Below are positions 1 through 6,119 of a stretch of DNA of 12,905 nt, in pieces. Both the position numbers and the translations under genes were made by a program. The notes beneath the pieces are model-generated. The model saw only the letters and a list, made by a program, of their open reading frames with translations. It was not told where the DNA came from and made no database searches. The DNA comes from Methanosarcinales archaeon (lineage in GTDB: Archaea; Halobacteriota; Syntropharchaeia; Alkanophagales; Methanospirareceae), in contig DAOUYX010000026.1 of the NCBI GenBank assembly GCA_030665925.1, positions 1 through 12,905 of the forward strand. The letters run 5' to 3'. Position 1 is the first letter of the stretch, and every line of letters starts with the position of its first letter.

Positions 1-80
1 GAGCCAAAAACCGCTATCTTCTTTGTTCCGTGCCTGAGAAGGATTGAAATTACCTTGTTAAAGAGCGCATGTTTTTCCAT
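1..80 (-). CDS. MNT-family nucleotidyltransferase, N-terminal part only (runs off the left edge)
   Basis: Reading the minus strand from the ATG at 80-78 gives 26 residues, beginning MEKHALFNKV and ending KKIAVFGS at the window edge. An amphipathic helix followed by K-K-I-A-V-F-G-S is the usual opening of minimal nucleotidyltransferases (MntA-like, COG1669/COG1708), where G-S begins the GSx10DxD active site. The catalytic aspartates lie outside the window, so activity cannot be judged. An AAGGTG Shine-Dalgarno sequence sits at 89-94, eight bases before the ATG. In archaea such genes are usually paired with a HEPN gene as a toxin-antitoxin module; any partner would be outside the window. The family call is fairly secure, the biological role is inferred. 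Confidence 0.72.
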   Translation of the reverse strand, partial: MEKHALFNKVISILLRHGTKKIAVFG

Positions 81-184
81 CGTTACAGCACCTTTATAAT
101 CTTTTTATCTTTAGAACTACTTTTACCTTTCTCTAAGGTACTTCTCCATTTATTCTTTGCCCTTATATTTTTGGCACATATGTT

Positions 185-391
185 TTGAAGTTCACCAATC
201 CAGAGAAGTTAAAACGAATTATTCTGGTTACAACGCTTTTCGCTGGAACACTTGCGATTTGGAATTTCTTGTCGTGGGGGTAGGGGGTTTTTGAGGAGAA
301 TTTCTTGCGTGTTGGTTATGGTCAAGACGAAGAGAGATATGTCGTTAGAGGTATTCGACCCCACCGCTTCTTTCACGTCAGCATTAAATAA
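185..391 (+). CDS. possible small single-pass membrane protein, interrupted by an in-frame TAG
   Basis: From a TTG at 185 the frame reads 32 codons to a TAG at 281-283, then 35 more sense codons to a TAA at 389-391. The first part has a basic start (NPEKLKR) followed by a hydrophobic stretch of about 15-18 residues (IILVTTLFAGTLAIW), as in a membrane helix. After the TAG comes a soluble, charged stretch (VFEENFLRVGYGQDEERY) with aromatic residues near its end. A TATA-like TTATATTTT lies at 163-171, about 20 bases before the TTG. The TAA falls 8 bases inside the 3' end of the convergent FKBP gene, a natural place for a gene to end. I recognise no family, there is no ATG and no clear ribosome site, and the frame could be open by chance. 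Confidence 0.28.
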
Positions 392-815
392 TCTCTACGA
401 GCTGGAGATCAAACGTAAGGTCTTTCCCAGCAAGAGGATGATTAGCATCTAACGTCACGCTCGACTCGGCGACATCGGTCACCAGGACTGAGAAGGTTTG
501 GCCATCATCTTGCCGGATTTGTAGCTGCTGACCGACTTCTAATTGCTGCATGTTCTCCGGAATTTGGTTTCGTTCTATCACAGTTACCATTTCTTCCCGA
601 TGCGGGCCATATGCCTGATCCATAGGAATTGTGACGGTTTTCGATTCGTTCAGATTCATCCCGACGACCGCTTGTTCAAAGCCCGGGATCATCTGACCTT
701 CGCCCAAAGTAAATTGGAGTGGATCGCGATCAATAGAAGAATCAAAGACCGTACCATCATCCAATTTACCCGTATAGTGCACTTTAACGGTTTTACCATG
801 TTCTACCTGTGTCAT
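384..815 (-). CDS. FKBP-type peptidyl-prolyl cis-trans isomerase, SlyD-like
   Basis: Cytosolic prolyl isomerase/chaperone of 143 residues. The FKBP fold is visible in two pieces: residues 5-70 (VKVHYTGKLDDGTVFDSS with Y14 and F24-D25, then GEGQMIPGFE at 38-47) and the end strand TFDLQLVEI. Between them, residues 71-125 form the 'insert in flap' chaperone domain of the SlyD group, closing with the family signature DANHPLAGK (123-131). The histidine-rich metal tail of bacterial SlyD is absent, as in short archaeal FKBPs. The frame is open further upstream to a GTG at 929, but the ATG at 815 is chosen because an AAGGAG lies nine bases before it (825-830) and homology starts there. It is convergent with the small ORF at 185-391 and downstream of rlmE on the same strand, 205 bases away. 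Confidence 0.95.
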   Translation of the reverse strand: MTQVEHGKTVKVHYTGKLDDGTVFDSSIDRDPLQFTLGEGQMIPGFEQAVVGMNLNESKTVTIPMDQAYGPHREEMVTVIERNQIPENMQQLEVGQQLQIRQDDGQTFSVLVTDVAESSVTLDANHPLAGKDLTFDLQLVEII

Positions 816-884
816 TTTTCTTTTCTCCTTTCCCTGTCTCGCTTGTACATGCAATCCGGGGAATATCCTACATATTGAGCCCGA

Positions 885-893
885 GCATATAAG
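885..893 (-). promoter_or_regulatory. TATA-like box for the FKBP gene
   Basis: The minus strand reads CTTATATGC here. Transcription about 25 bases downstream would begin near 860 and give a leader of about 45 bases that contains the AAGGAG ribosome site. This is inferred from spacing only. Confidence 0.35.
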
Positions 894-1020
894 TAACATG
901 ATCTGATTGCTGCAGGTGGTTTCAATCACTTCTCCCGTAACGTAATTTCGGCGAGTCCATCCACAGCCCAGACACTTTGATTTCGCCGAAGATCTCCTGG
1001 ATCAAATCGAGAAAGCATAT

Positions 1021-1632
1021 CTACCTCTTATACCCTTTCCCAACCACGTAAACCTCAGCACTTCGTTTACGAGACGCTGCAGGCGAATACGCCCTCGTAT
1101 CCCTGAACCGTTCTTTCACACTTTTGTAAAACTGGTTGTAGTACTCGCCCTGGAATATCTTCGCAACGAAATTCCCATTGTTCTTTAACAGCTTAACGGC
1201 AATGTTTAACGCTGCCGAACTCAGTTCAAACGACCGAAACTGATCTAAATCTTTGTTCCCTGTCAATTGTGGTGCAGCATCCGAAATCACTATGTCCACC
1301 GTTTTTCTCTCTTTCGATAACAAAGCCTCTTTTATTGCTTTTACAATCTCTTCCTCGTTTGTTATGTCGCCTTTTATCATCACGACATCCTCTATTTTCG
1401 CTATCGGCTGCAGATCCACGCTGATCACTACTCCTCCCTCGCCGACAAACTCGTGTGCAACCTGTGACCAACCGCCCGGTGCAGCGCCCAGATCCACCAC
1501 CGCATCACCCGGTTTTATCAGCTTGAACTTCTTAGATGTTTGCAGCAGTTTGAACGCGGAACGAGATCGGTACCCGGCCTCTTTCGCCGCTTTGTAAAAC
1601 CGATCGGTTTTCAAGTCTGCTTGTTTTACCAT
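1021..1632 (-). CDS. rlmE: 23S rRNA (uridine 2'-O-)-methyltransferase RlmE (RrmJ/FtsJ)
   Basis: SAM-dependent methyltransferase of 203 residues that modifies the ribose of a conserved uridine in the A-site loop of large-subunit rRNA (U2552 in E. coli). The RrmJ catalytic tetrad K-D-K-E can be placed at K28 (SRSAFKL), D118 (ISDAAPQ), K158 (FVAKIFQGE) and E193 (SAEVYVVGKG). The SAM loop DLGAAPGGW is at 47-55 and SVDLQP follows at 71-76. The length matches the bacterial enzyme (about 209), so this is the short form without the extra C-terminal domain some archaeal members carry. It ends in TAG, after which the frame stays open for 32 more codons to a TGA at 922-924 with no recognisable domain. 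It is divergent from the AbiE operon. Confidence 0.96.
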   Translation of the reverse strand: MVKQADLKTDRFYKAAKEAGYRSRSAFKLLQTSKKFKLIKPGDAVVDLGAAPGGWSQVAHEFVGEGGVVISVDLQPIAKIEDVVMIKGDITNEEEIVKAIKEALLSKERKTVDIVISDAAPQLTGNKDLDQFRSFELSSAALNIAVKLLKNNGNFVAKIFQGEYYNQFYKSVKERFRDTRAYSPAASRKRSAEVYVVGKGYKR

Positions 1633-1642
1633 GTGCTTGTTT

Positions 1643-1667
1643 TAGATATATATTCGTGCATATCTAA
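1643..1667 (-). promoter_or_regulatory. AT-rich promoter region of rlmE
   Basis: On the minus strand TTAGATATGC and GAATATATATC lie 10-35 bases before the rlmE ATG, with no Shine-Dalgarno sequence. A TATA box in the distal copy would put the start of transcription within a few bases of the ATG, i.e. a leaderless or short-leader mRNA. Spacing argument only. Confidence 0.35.
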
Positions 1668-1747
1668 CAGTTAAGGCAAGGCATAATGGGAAATGAAAAA
1701 GCCACCCTACTACGAAAAAACGGCCTTCAGTAAATAATTGATTCTAA

Positions 1748-1788
1748 TTTATATTATAATATATCAAAATATATCATATTGTGATATG
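1748..1788 (+). promoter_or_regulatory. AbiE operon promoter with operator-like repeats
   Basis: The 40 bases before the AbiEi-like start are almost pure A/T. TATA-like sequence TTTATATTATAA runs from 1748. ATATATCA occurs at 1759-1766 and again at 1769-1776, ten bases (one helical turn) apart. The second copy forms a perfect inverted repeat with TGATAT at 1782-1787 (ATATCA-tattg-TGATAT). The repeats overlap the expected transcription start, the position for a repressor site. AbiEi antitoxins of known systems bind inverted repeats in their own promoter, so autoregulation is a reasonable inference. Confidence 0.55.
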
Positions 1789-1790
1789 AA

Positions 1791-2417
1791 ATGAAAAATC
1801 TTATAATGAAGCGGTTGTGGATAGAGAAACGAAAATTTGTTAAGTCTGAGGAATTAAAAGCCCTCTGTAAGGAACTAAACAAAGATTATACCCGCACAAT
1901 AAATTATTTCCTCGCAAGAAAGTATCTGATAAGGATATTCAAGGGGATTTTCTATGTGCGGTCGATAGAAGAGATTAAATTTGACAAAATTGACACAAGT
2001 CATCTGGACTTGGTTGCCAATGGTCTGAAACTCAAAGGTATAAAAAACTGGTATTTTGGGCTTTATACCGCTCTGAAATTGAACAATCTCACTCACGAAT
2101 ATTTCACTGTTGATTTCGTGATAAATGACAAGATTTTCAGGGCAGAAGATGCAAAAATAGCCGGATACAAATTTAAGTTCATCAAAATCAAGCCCTCTTT
2201 AATCTTCGGAACCAAATATAAAAACACCATCAAATACTCAGACGTTGAGAAAACAATTTTGGATTTTATTTACATAAATAAATACAGAAGCGTTCCAGAA
2301 GAGAGAATTTTATTGGATGTTTCTGAATTTACGGAGAAAGCAGATAAAGACAAATTGTTCAAATATCTTCATAAATATCCGAAAAGTGTCTGGAAAATTG
2401 TCGAAAAGATAAAATGA
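1791..2417 (+). CDS. AbiEi-like antitoxin / winged-helix transcriptional regulator
   Basis: 208 residues, lysine-rich. Residues 1-58 look like a winged helix (FVKSEELKALCKELNKDY, then LARKYLIRIFKGIFYVR as the recognition helix and wing). The rest matches the layout of AbiEi-type antitoxins, with WYFGLYTALKLNNLTHEY at 87-104 and the signature-like YSDVEKTILDFIYI at 149-162. Its stop overlaps the next gene's start as ATGA (2414-2417), so the two are translationally coupled in antitoxin-toxin order. In characterised type IV AbiE systems this protein represses the operon and counteracts the toxin without direct binding. The start could also be the internal ATG at 1806. No ribosome site is visible, consistent with a leaderless mRNA. 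The gene is clearly more AT-rich than moaA, purM or ileS, suggesting acquisition. Confidence 0.8.
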   Translation: MKNLIMKRLWIEKRKFVKSEELKALCKELNKDYTRTINYFLARKYLIRIFKGIFYVRSIEEIKFDKIDTSHLDLVANGLKLKGIKNWYFGLYTALKLNNLTHEYFTVDFVINDKIFRAEDAKIAGYKFKFIKIKPSLIFGTKYKNTIKYSDVEKTILDFIYINKYRSVPEERILLDVSEFTEKADKDKLFKYLHKYPKSVWKIVEKIK

Positions 2418-3334
2418 GAGAGTTTGTTGCACAGGTAAATAAGAAACTGAATGCAAGAGCTGATTTAACAGAAAAGGACTTCCTGCTTCACACTATTCTC
2501 CTGGACTTATCAATGACAAACTTCTCCGAAAACTTCGCTTTTAAGGGTGGTACCTGCCTAATCAAACATTACTTGGGCTATTACAGGTTTTCCGTGGATT
2601 TGGATTTCACCTTTGTAAATCAGGATGTCTTCAGGAGTCTCTCACAGAAGAAAATCAGAAAGATTTTATCAGAAAAAATCGATGAGATTGGAACCCTCTT
2701 TGAGAAGATAGCAAGCAAAAGAGGGTTGGATTTCAAATGCGAGAAGGGGAACGAAAGGTATGTTGAGTTTGGAGGTGGAAGCAAGTTTTTAACCTTTAAA
2801 CTGTGGTGGAATTCCCCTTTTGTTGGTGAGACTTTCATAAAAATCCAGATCAATTTCATTGAGAGGATTTTGTTTCCAATAAAAAAAGAGAAGCTAACCT
2901 CACCACTCAAAGAATACAAAGAATTGGAATTCCTTTTCCCCTCTTTCTACAAAGAATACAGAAAAGCACTAAGTCTCAATATCTATGATATAAAAGAAAT
3001 TTTTTGCGAGAAAATTAGGGCAATACTAACGAGAAAGGGAATAAAGGAAAGGGACTTCATTGACATTTATCTAATCTCAAAAAAGTTCGGTTTCGGTTAT
3101 GAAGACTTTGAAACTGAAATTTTGGAGAAAACGACCTTTATGTTGAACCTTTACACAAAATACAAAACCAACTTGGAAGAAAATTTAAAGGTTTTATCAG
3201 TTGACAGTTTCCCTTTTGGCTCTGAGAATTACCTCCTGCTAACTGAGATTAATCGAGAAGAATTTTATAAATTTGTAAAAGAGTTCATAACTTATCTAAA
3301 AAAAATTGGAGATAGAATAAATCCATCAAAATAA
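2414..3334 (+). CDS. abiEii: AbiEii-type nucleotidyltransferase toxin (DUF1814)
   Basis: 306 residues. The nucleotidyltransferase core shows FKGGTCLIKHYL at 43-54 followed by RFSVDLDFTF at 59-67, with the metal-binding pair D62/D64; this GGT...R-x-S-x-DLD pattern is the AbiEii motif. Further on are IKIQINFIERI (142-152) and, at 195-220, EIFCEKIRAILTR followed by KERDFIDIYLI, which correspond to the conserved late motifs with E/K and R-D. Relatives in this family transfer nucleotides to RNA, typically tRNA acceptor ends, and arrest growth until the antitoxin acts. Length is normal for the family and there is no frameshift. It is AT-rich like its partner and ends only 23 bases from the convergent DUF433 gene. 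Family call strong, tRNA target inferred. Confidence 0.9.
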   Translation: MREFVAQVNKKLNARADLTEKDFLLHTILLDLSMTNFSENFAFKGGTCLIKHYLGYYRFSVDLDFTFVNQDVFRSLSQKKIRKILSEKIDEIGTLFEKIASKRGLDFKCEKGNERYVEFGGGSKFLTFKLWWNSPFVGETFIKIQINFIERILFPIKKEKLTSPLKEYKELEFLFPSFYKEYRKALSLNIYDIKEIFCEKIRAILTRKGIKERDFIDIYLISKKFGFGYEDFETEILEKTTFMLNLYTKYKTNLEENLKVLSVDSFPFGSENYLLLTEINREEFYKFVKEFITYLKKIGDRINPSK

Positions 3335-3357
3335 CACAGTTGATAACGAGCATTTGT

Positions 3358-3534
3358 TTAAAAAAGAATATCTTCTCTTTCTATCCCATATTCTTGCTCA
3401 ATCTCTTCATACGACATTCCACCTATCAACGCACCTAAAACTTCATCCACCGTTATTCTCGTCCCTTTAATAATCGGTTTCCCATGTCGTATTTTATCAT
3501 CAATAACTATTCTTGCCTTAGCTCTCTCTTCCAT
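3358..3534 (-). CDS. DUF433 antitoxin-like small protein
   Basis: 58 residues, easily missed because it is short. It shows the whole DUF433 core: HGKPIIKGTRITVDEVL at 17-33, GGMSYEEIEQEYG at 38-50 and EREDILF at the end, i.e. the strand-loop plus helix-turn-helix seen in VapB-like antitoxins (G-K-P-x-I-x-G-T-R-I, then G-M-S-x-E-E-I). In this family the gene is usually followed by a PIN-like DUF5615 toxin; here it is followed within 23 bases by the convergent end of abiEii, so no partner is present. The ATG at 3534 is used because a stop lies upstream in frame; GGGAG sits directly before it, closer than usual. TTATAAC at 3573-3579 could be its TATA box. Family assignment is confident, function as antitoxin is inferred. 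Confidence 0.82.
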   Translation of the reverse strand: MEERAKARIVIDDKIRHGKPIIKGTRITVDEVLGALIGGMSYEEIEQEYGIEREDILF

Positions 3535-3611
3535 CTCCCTTCGCCCAATATAATTTCGCCTTTCCTATATTTGTTATAACCTTTTCCTAAACCCTCTATT
3601 ATCCCCTTACC

Positions 3612-3788
3612 TTATTTCGCCGCCTTCCTCACCGTTAGCTCCATCTCCTCCCAATCCTCGTTCACGCCCTTCAACACGCAAACCGAACTGACGATCGCTC
3701 TTCCAATAATGTTCTGCACAAACTCCTTCACGGCTATCTCTTTCCCATCCACTACTATTTTCAAATCTACGTCTTCGTCCATTTCCAT
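3612..3788 (-). CDS. small acidic protein of 58 aa, conserved-looking, function unknown
   Basis: The frame opens with an excellent Shine-Dalgarno (AAGGAGGG, about 3789-3796). Two methionines are possible: the ATG at 3788 is very close to it, while the ATG at 3782 has the better spacing and would give 56 residues. The protein is VDLKIVVDGKEIAVKEFVQ (7-25), then a helix ending VLKGVNEDW (38-46) and a strand MELTVRK near the end. This strand-helix-strand plan with D-G-K-E-I, F-V-x-x-I-I and L-K-G-V resembles small uncharacterised euryarchaeal proteins I know only from memory; I cannot name a family. It lies 35 bases after moaA on the same strand, with an AT-rich palindrome between them, so it may be a moaA operon member or have its own promoter. 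A role in molybdopterin synthesis is not shown. Confidence 0.66.
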   Translation of the reverse strand: MEMDEDVDLKIVVDGKEIAVKEFVQNIIGRAIVSSVCVLKGVNEDWEEMELTVRKAAK

Positions 3789-3804
3789 TCCCTCCTTAAT
3801 TATA

Positions 3805-3820
3805 CTATTAAAATTAATAG
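3805..3820. repeat. AT-rich inverted repeat between moaA and the 58-aa gene
   Basis: CTATTAA and TTAATAG form perfect 7-base arms around a 2-base centre. It lies in the 35-base gap after the moaA stop and just before the ribosome site of the next gene. It could be part of a promoter, a protein-binding site or an mRNA end signal; the sequence does not decide. Confidence 0.4.
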
Positions 3821-3823
3821 CTT

Positions 3824-4762
3824 TTACCGAAAAAACGGCTCTCTGTACTTCATTGCTAACTTCAATTGGTTTATTATATGCTCCTCGTCCGCACTCTCTA
3901 CCGGGACGAGATTGTCATCCCTGAGCAAACAGGCTTTTAGCTGCCCGTCAGACGTTATTCGCAATCGTGAGCAGTTAGCGCAGAATTCCGTGTTGTCTAT
4001 TGGATGCACAACTTCTACTTCTACGCCGTCGACAAAATATTTCTTCCTTCGCTGCAGTCTCCGCGTCTTTATCTTCGACGCCTTCGATTTGAGTTCATCC
4101 TCGATCTTACCAAAATCCGCTTTATACTGCGCCATCGGCGGATTGAACGTAGGAATCAATTCTATAGGCTGCAGGATTACCGCGCCTCCATCGCCTCGTT
4201 TGTTGCACTCACGTACGAACCGCATCATATCACCAATCTCATCATCGTTTATTCCTTTGAGAAGCACCATATTCAGCTTGATCGGCGTAAGACCCGCGTC
4301 AATCGCGCTGTAAATGCCTTCAATCACCCGTGGAAGGTTGTTTTTTGCACGAGTGATGGAATCGTACCGCTCTTCTTTGAGTGAATCCAGGCTGACGTTC
4401 GCCCTATCCAAGCCTGCATCTGCAAGGTCAGCCGCATATTTACTCAGGAATACGCCGTTTGTCGTTACCGAGATGTCATCTTCAAACGCCCTCATGCCTC
4501 GCACGATCTCCGCGAGGTCGGTCCGCATCAAAGGCTCGCCACCCGTAATTTTTATCTTCCTTATGCCGAAATGCGCGGACGCAACGCGTGCTATCGCGAT
4601 GACAAGCTCAGCACTGATTTCTTTCTTATCCTTCTTCTCCCTCCCTTCTCCCTCATGATGGCAATAGATGCAGTTCAAGGTACACCGGCTCGTAAGTGAA
4701 AACCGCAAACTCCTTATCTCCCTACCATAAGCATCTATCAATCGTCCTTTATCTCTTTTCAT
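3824..4762 (-). CDS. moaA: GTP 3',8-cyclase MoaA (molybdopterin biosynthesis, radical SAM)
   Basis: 312 residues. MoaA opens GTP by radical chemistry to 3',8-cyclo-GTP, the first step of molybdopterin synthesis in the cytosol. The N-terminal radical-SAM cluster motif is C27-x3-C31-x2-C34 (SRCTLNCIYC), followed by the SAM motif TGGEPL at 73-78 and VTTNG at 99-103. The second, substrate-binding cluster uses C261, C264 and C278 (FCANCSRLRITSDGQLKAC), the hallmark that separates MoaA from other radical-SAM enzymes. The protein ends at REPFFR without the C-terminal GG of bacterial MoaA; from memory, archaeal members often lack it. The ATG at 4762 overlaps the stop of the MNT gene by four bases (ATGA), so the genes are translationally coupled although functionally unrelated. 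No other mo- gene is in the window. Confidence 0.96.
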   Translation of the reverse strand: MKRDKGRLIDAYGREIRSLRFSLTSRCTLNCIYCHHEGEGREKKDKKEISAELVIAIARVASAHFGIRKIKITGGEPLMRTDLAEIVRGMRAFEDDISVTTNGVFLSKYAADLADAGLDRANVSLDSLKEERYDSITRAKNNLPRVIEGIYSAIDAGLTPIKLNMVLLKGINDDEIGDMMRFVRECNKRGDGGAVILQPIELIPTFNPPMAQYKADFGKIEDELKSKASKIKTRRLQRRKKYFVDGVEVEVVHPIDNTEFCANCSRLRITSDGQLKACLLRDDNLVPVESADEEHIINQLKLAMKYREPFFR

Positions 4763-5103
4763 GTTCCTATCACGATTCCACCCTCTATCATCTTGCTAAT
4801 TACCCCTTTCATATCCTCGTATTCCCGCTGGGAATACACATGTGGTTCCAGACGGGGGATATCGAGGCTACTTTTAACGATGACGTATGCGTTTTCCTTT
4901 TCCTCTCCTTTGTATACAACAAGCAGGTCCACATCGCTTGCCACGGTATAGTTCCTCTTAGCAAAAGAACCAAATAATACAACCATAGAAATAGAAAGTT
5001 TCTCATTTAGCTTTTCTAATTTTTTTCTTATCTCCTGAACGAGCCATTCCGTATCATATTTTGGATAGAAGACCCGAACAGAACCTGACGATTTTATCTG
5101 CAT
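4759..5103 (-). CDS. MNT-type minimal nucleotidyltransferase, partner of the HEPN gene
   Basis: 114 residues from the ATG at 5103. The active-site motif is complete: VVLFGSFAKRNYTVASDVDL at about 41-60, a perfect G-S-x10-D-x-D, with D57 and D59 and a likely third acid in SSLDIPRLEP (D81). The usual ARG after GSF is replaced by AKR. Proteins of this class (MntA) act as antitoxins of HEPN RNases, in studied cases by adenylylating the toxin. The frame is open upstream to 5238, but that part overlaps the HEPN reading frame and is not MNT-like, so the internal ATG is preferred; no clear ribosome site precedes it, and the start is uncertain. With full-length HEPN the two genes overlap by 50 bases. 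It ends in a 4-base overlap with moaA. Confidence 0.85.
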   Translation of the reverse strand: MQIKSSGSVRVFYPKYDTEWLVQEIRKKLEKLNEKLSISMVVLFGSFAKRNYTVASDVDLLVVYKGEEKENAYVIVKSSLDIPRLEPHVYSQREYEDMKGVISKMIEGGIVIGT

Positions 5104-5446
5104 GTCCAACCAGCCTATTTGCCTCCTCTTTAATGTACCTCCTCCTTGGCTAGCCAGAAGGATGAGCATTTGGATATCTCGCGGGGATATAAGCTTTATC
5201 CAGTTCCAAAGCAGCATTAATAAACTCCTCTGTGACATTATGTCGCTTAGCTAACTCAGTTAGCAAATCAGCAACAGAATGCCCCCACGCTTCGGCTCCT
5301 AACTTCTGAAATACTGCCTTTACAGCTTTCTCCGCCGCTTGCTGTGCTGAGAAACATGCCCAATTATAATAGCCCCGCTCAGCATCGCTTTTTGCATGCT
5401 TCAAATCACCTTCTGCTTCGTCTATCCAATCTTTGCTCCTTTCCAT
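5054..5446 (-). pseudogene. HEPN-domain protein (MNT partner), reading frame broken by one in-frame TAG
   Basis: From the ATG at 5446 (GAGGG at 5452-5456 as ribosome site) the frame gives 98 residues to a TAG at 5150-5152. They form a HEPN domain of the COG2250 type: ERSKDWIDEAEGDLKHAK (2-19), YYNWACFSAQQAAEKAVKA (26-44), GHSVADLL (55-62) and LDKAYIPARYPNAHPSG (82-98). Family members continue G-x-P-x-x-x-Y-x-x-E-x-A and a last helix. After the TAG the same frame reads PRRRYIKEEANRLVGHADK and IVRFCSGLLSKI to a TGA at 5054-5056, exactly that ending, giving the usual length of about 130. So only one codon is wrong. HEPN proteins of these pairs are RNases or RNA-interacting toxins. Either this is a recent nonsense mutation (one base, e.g. 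from TCG), a sequencing error, or the TAG is read through. A 98-aa product lacking the last helix may be made. Confidence 0.8.
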
Positions 5447-5502
5447 TGTTACCCTCTCATATAACTTATTAAATAGGGGTTTATCTATTACAAAAAATTG
5501 AG

Positions 5503-6087
5503 TTATAGTATCATACTCACCACCAACACAATAATTGCAATGCATAACGCAACACTATATACGCGCCTATCCCACGCTAACACCTTCTTTCCATCCAATA
5601 CGCTAATCGGAATCATATTGAAAGCAGCGAGCCACGCATTTATCATCATCCCAAACTTGCCGATCAATCCAACAGTGCCGTAAGGAGCGAGTGTGAAAAG
5701 TGCGAAGAAGAGGAGTGCTAAGATTACGTTCATCATCGGACCTGCTACCGCTATCTTTCCACTCTCCTCTCTCGTGAGATACGGATTGAAGATCATAACA
5801 GCGCCGGGTGCCGCGAATATGAAGCCCATAAAAGCGGTTAGTATTGCCAGGAGCAGCATAGAAGGTGCCATCCTGAACTCAGACCACGCACCGTATCGTT
5901 GCGCAACTACCTTATGCGCGAGTTCGTGAAGGATGAAAGCAAAGCCAACGGTAACTGCGGAAATAATGAATACCGAAAAGAAACTTGTGTTGTGCCATCC
6001 TCGTAAGACAATGGCAAACGCGAAAGAAATAGCGAGCCATGCTATCAACAGATGCTTTATCTCCGTTTCGCTTGTTTTTATCGGCAT
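5503..6087 (-). CDS. M50 family site-2-protease-like membrane metalloprotease
   Basis: About 194-197 residues, almost entirely membrane segments. The zinc-binding motif HELAH lies in the helix VGFAFILHELAHKVVAQRYG (about 47-66 from the ATG), and the third ligand is the aspartate of NMIPISVLDGKKV near residue 165, the two hallmarks of site-2 proteases. VAGPMMNVILAL between them marks another conserved membrane segment. It is the short, domain-free form (no PDZ or CBS) common in archaea. Such enzymes cut membrane proteins inside the bilayer; the substrate is unknown. The frame also allows a GTG at 6096; the ATG at 6087 is preferred but neither has a clear ribosome site. The gene starts about 30 bases after the tRNA on the same strand and ends 56 bases before the HEPN gene. 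Confidence 0.93.
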   Translation of the reverse strand: MPIKTSETEIKHLLIAWLAISFAFAIVLRGWHNTSFFSVFIISAVTVGFAFILHELAHKVVAQRYGAWSEFRMAPSMLLLAILTAFMGFIFAAPGAVMIFNPYLTREESGKIAVAGPMMNVILALLFFALFTLAPYGTVGLIGKFGMMINAWLAAFNMIPISVLDGKKVLAWDRRVYSVALCIAIIVLVVSMIL

Positions 6088-6119
6088 TTTTGTCACACGA
6101 GTAGTATAAAGCTATGCTA

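Noticed and set aside
252..452. 66-codon plus-strand frame overlapping the FKBP 3' end
   Set aside because: Arginine/cysteine-rich composition, no ribosome site, and its second half is antisense to the well-supported FKBP gene.
816..1000. Upstream extension of the FKBP frame with a zinc-finger-like KCLGCGWTRRNY stretch
   Set aside because: Only one CxxC is present, the second half is C-S-N-Q, and all three minus-strand frames are open over much of this spacer. The AAGGAG before the ATG at 815 marks the true FKBP start.
5104..5238. N-terminal extension of the MNT protein to residue 159
   Set aside because: This part is the antiphase reading of the HEPN gene's 3' half and shows no MNT-like sequence; the internal ATG at 5103 fits the family length.
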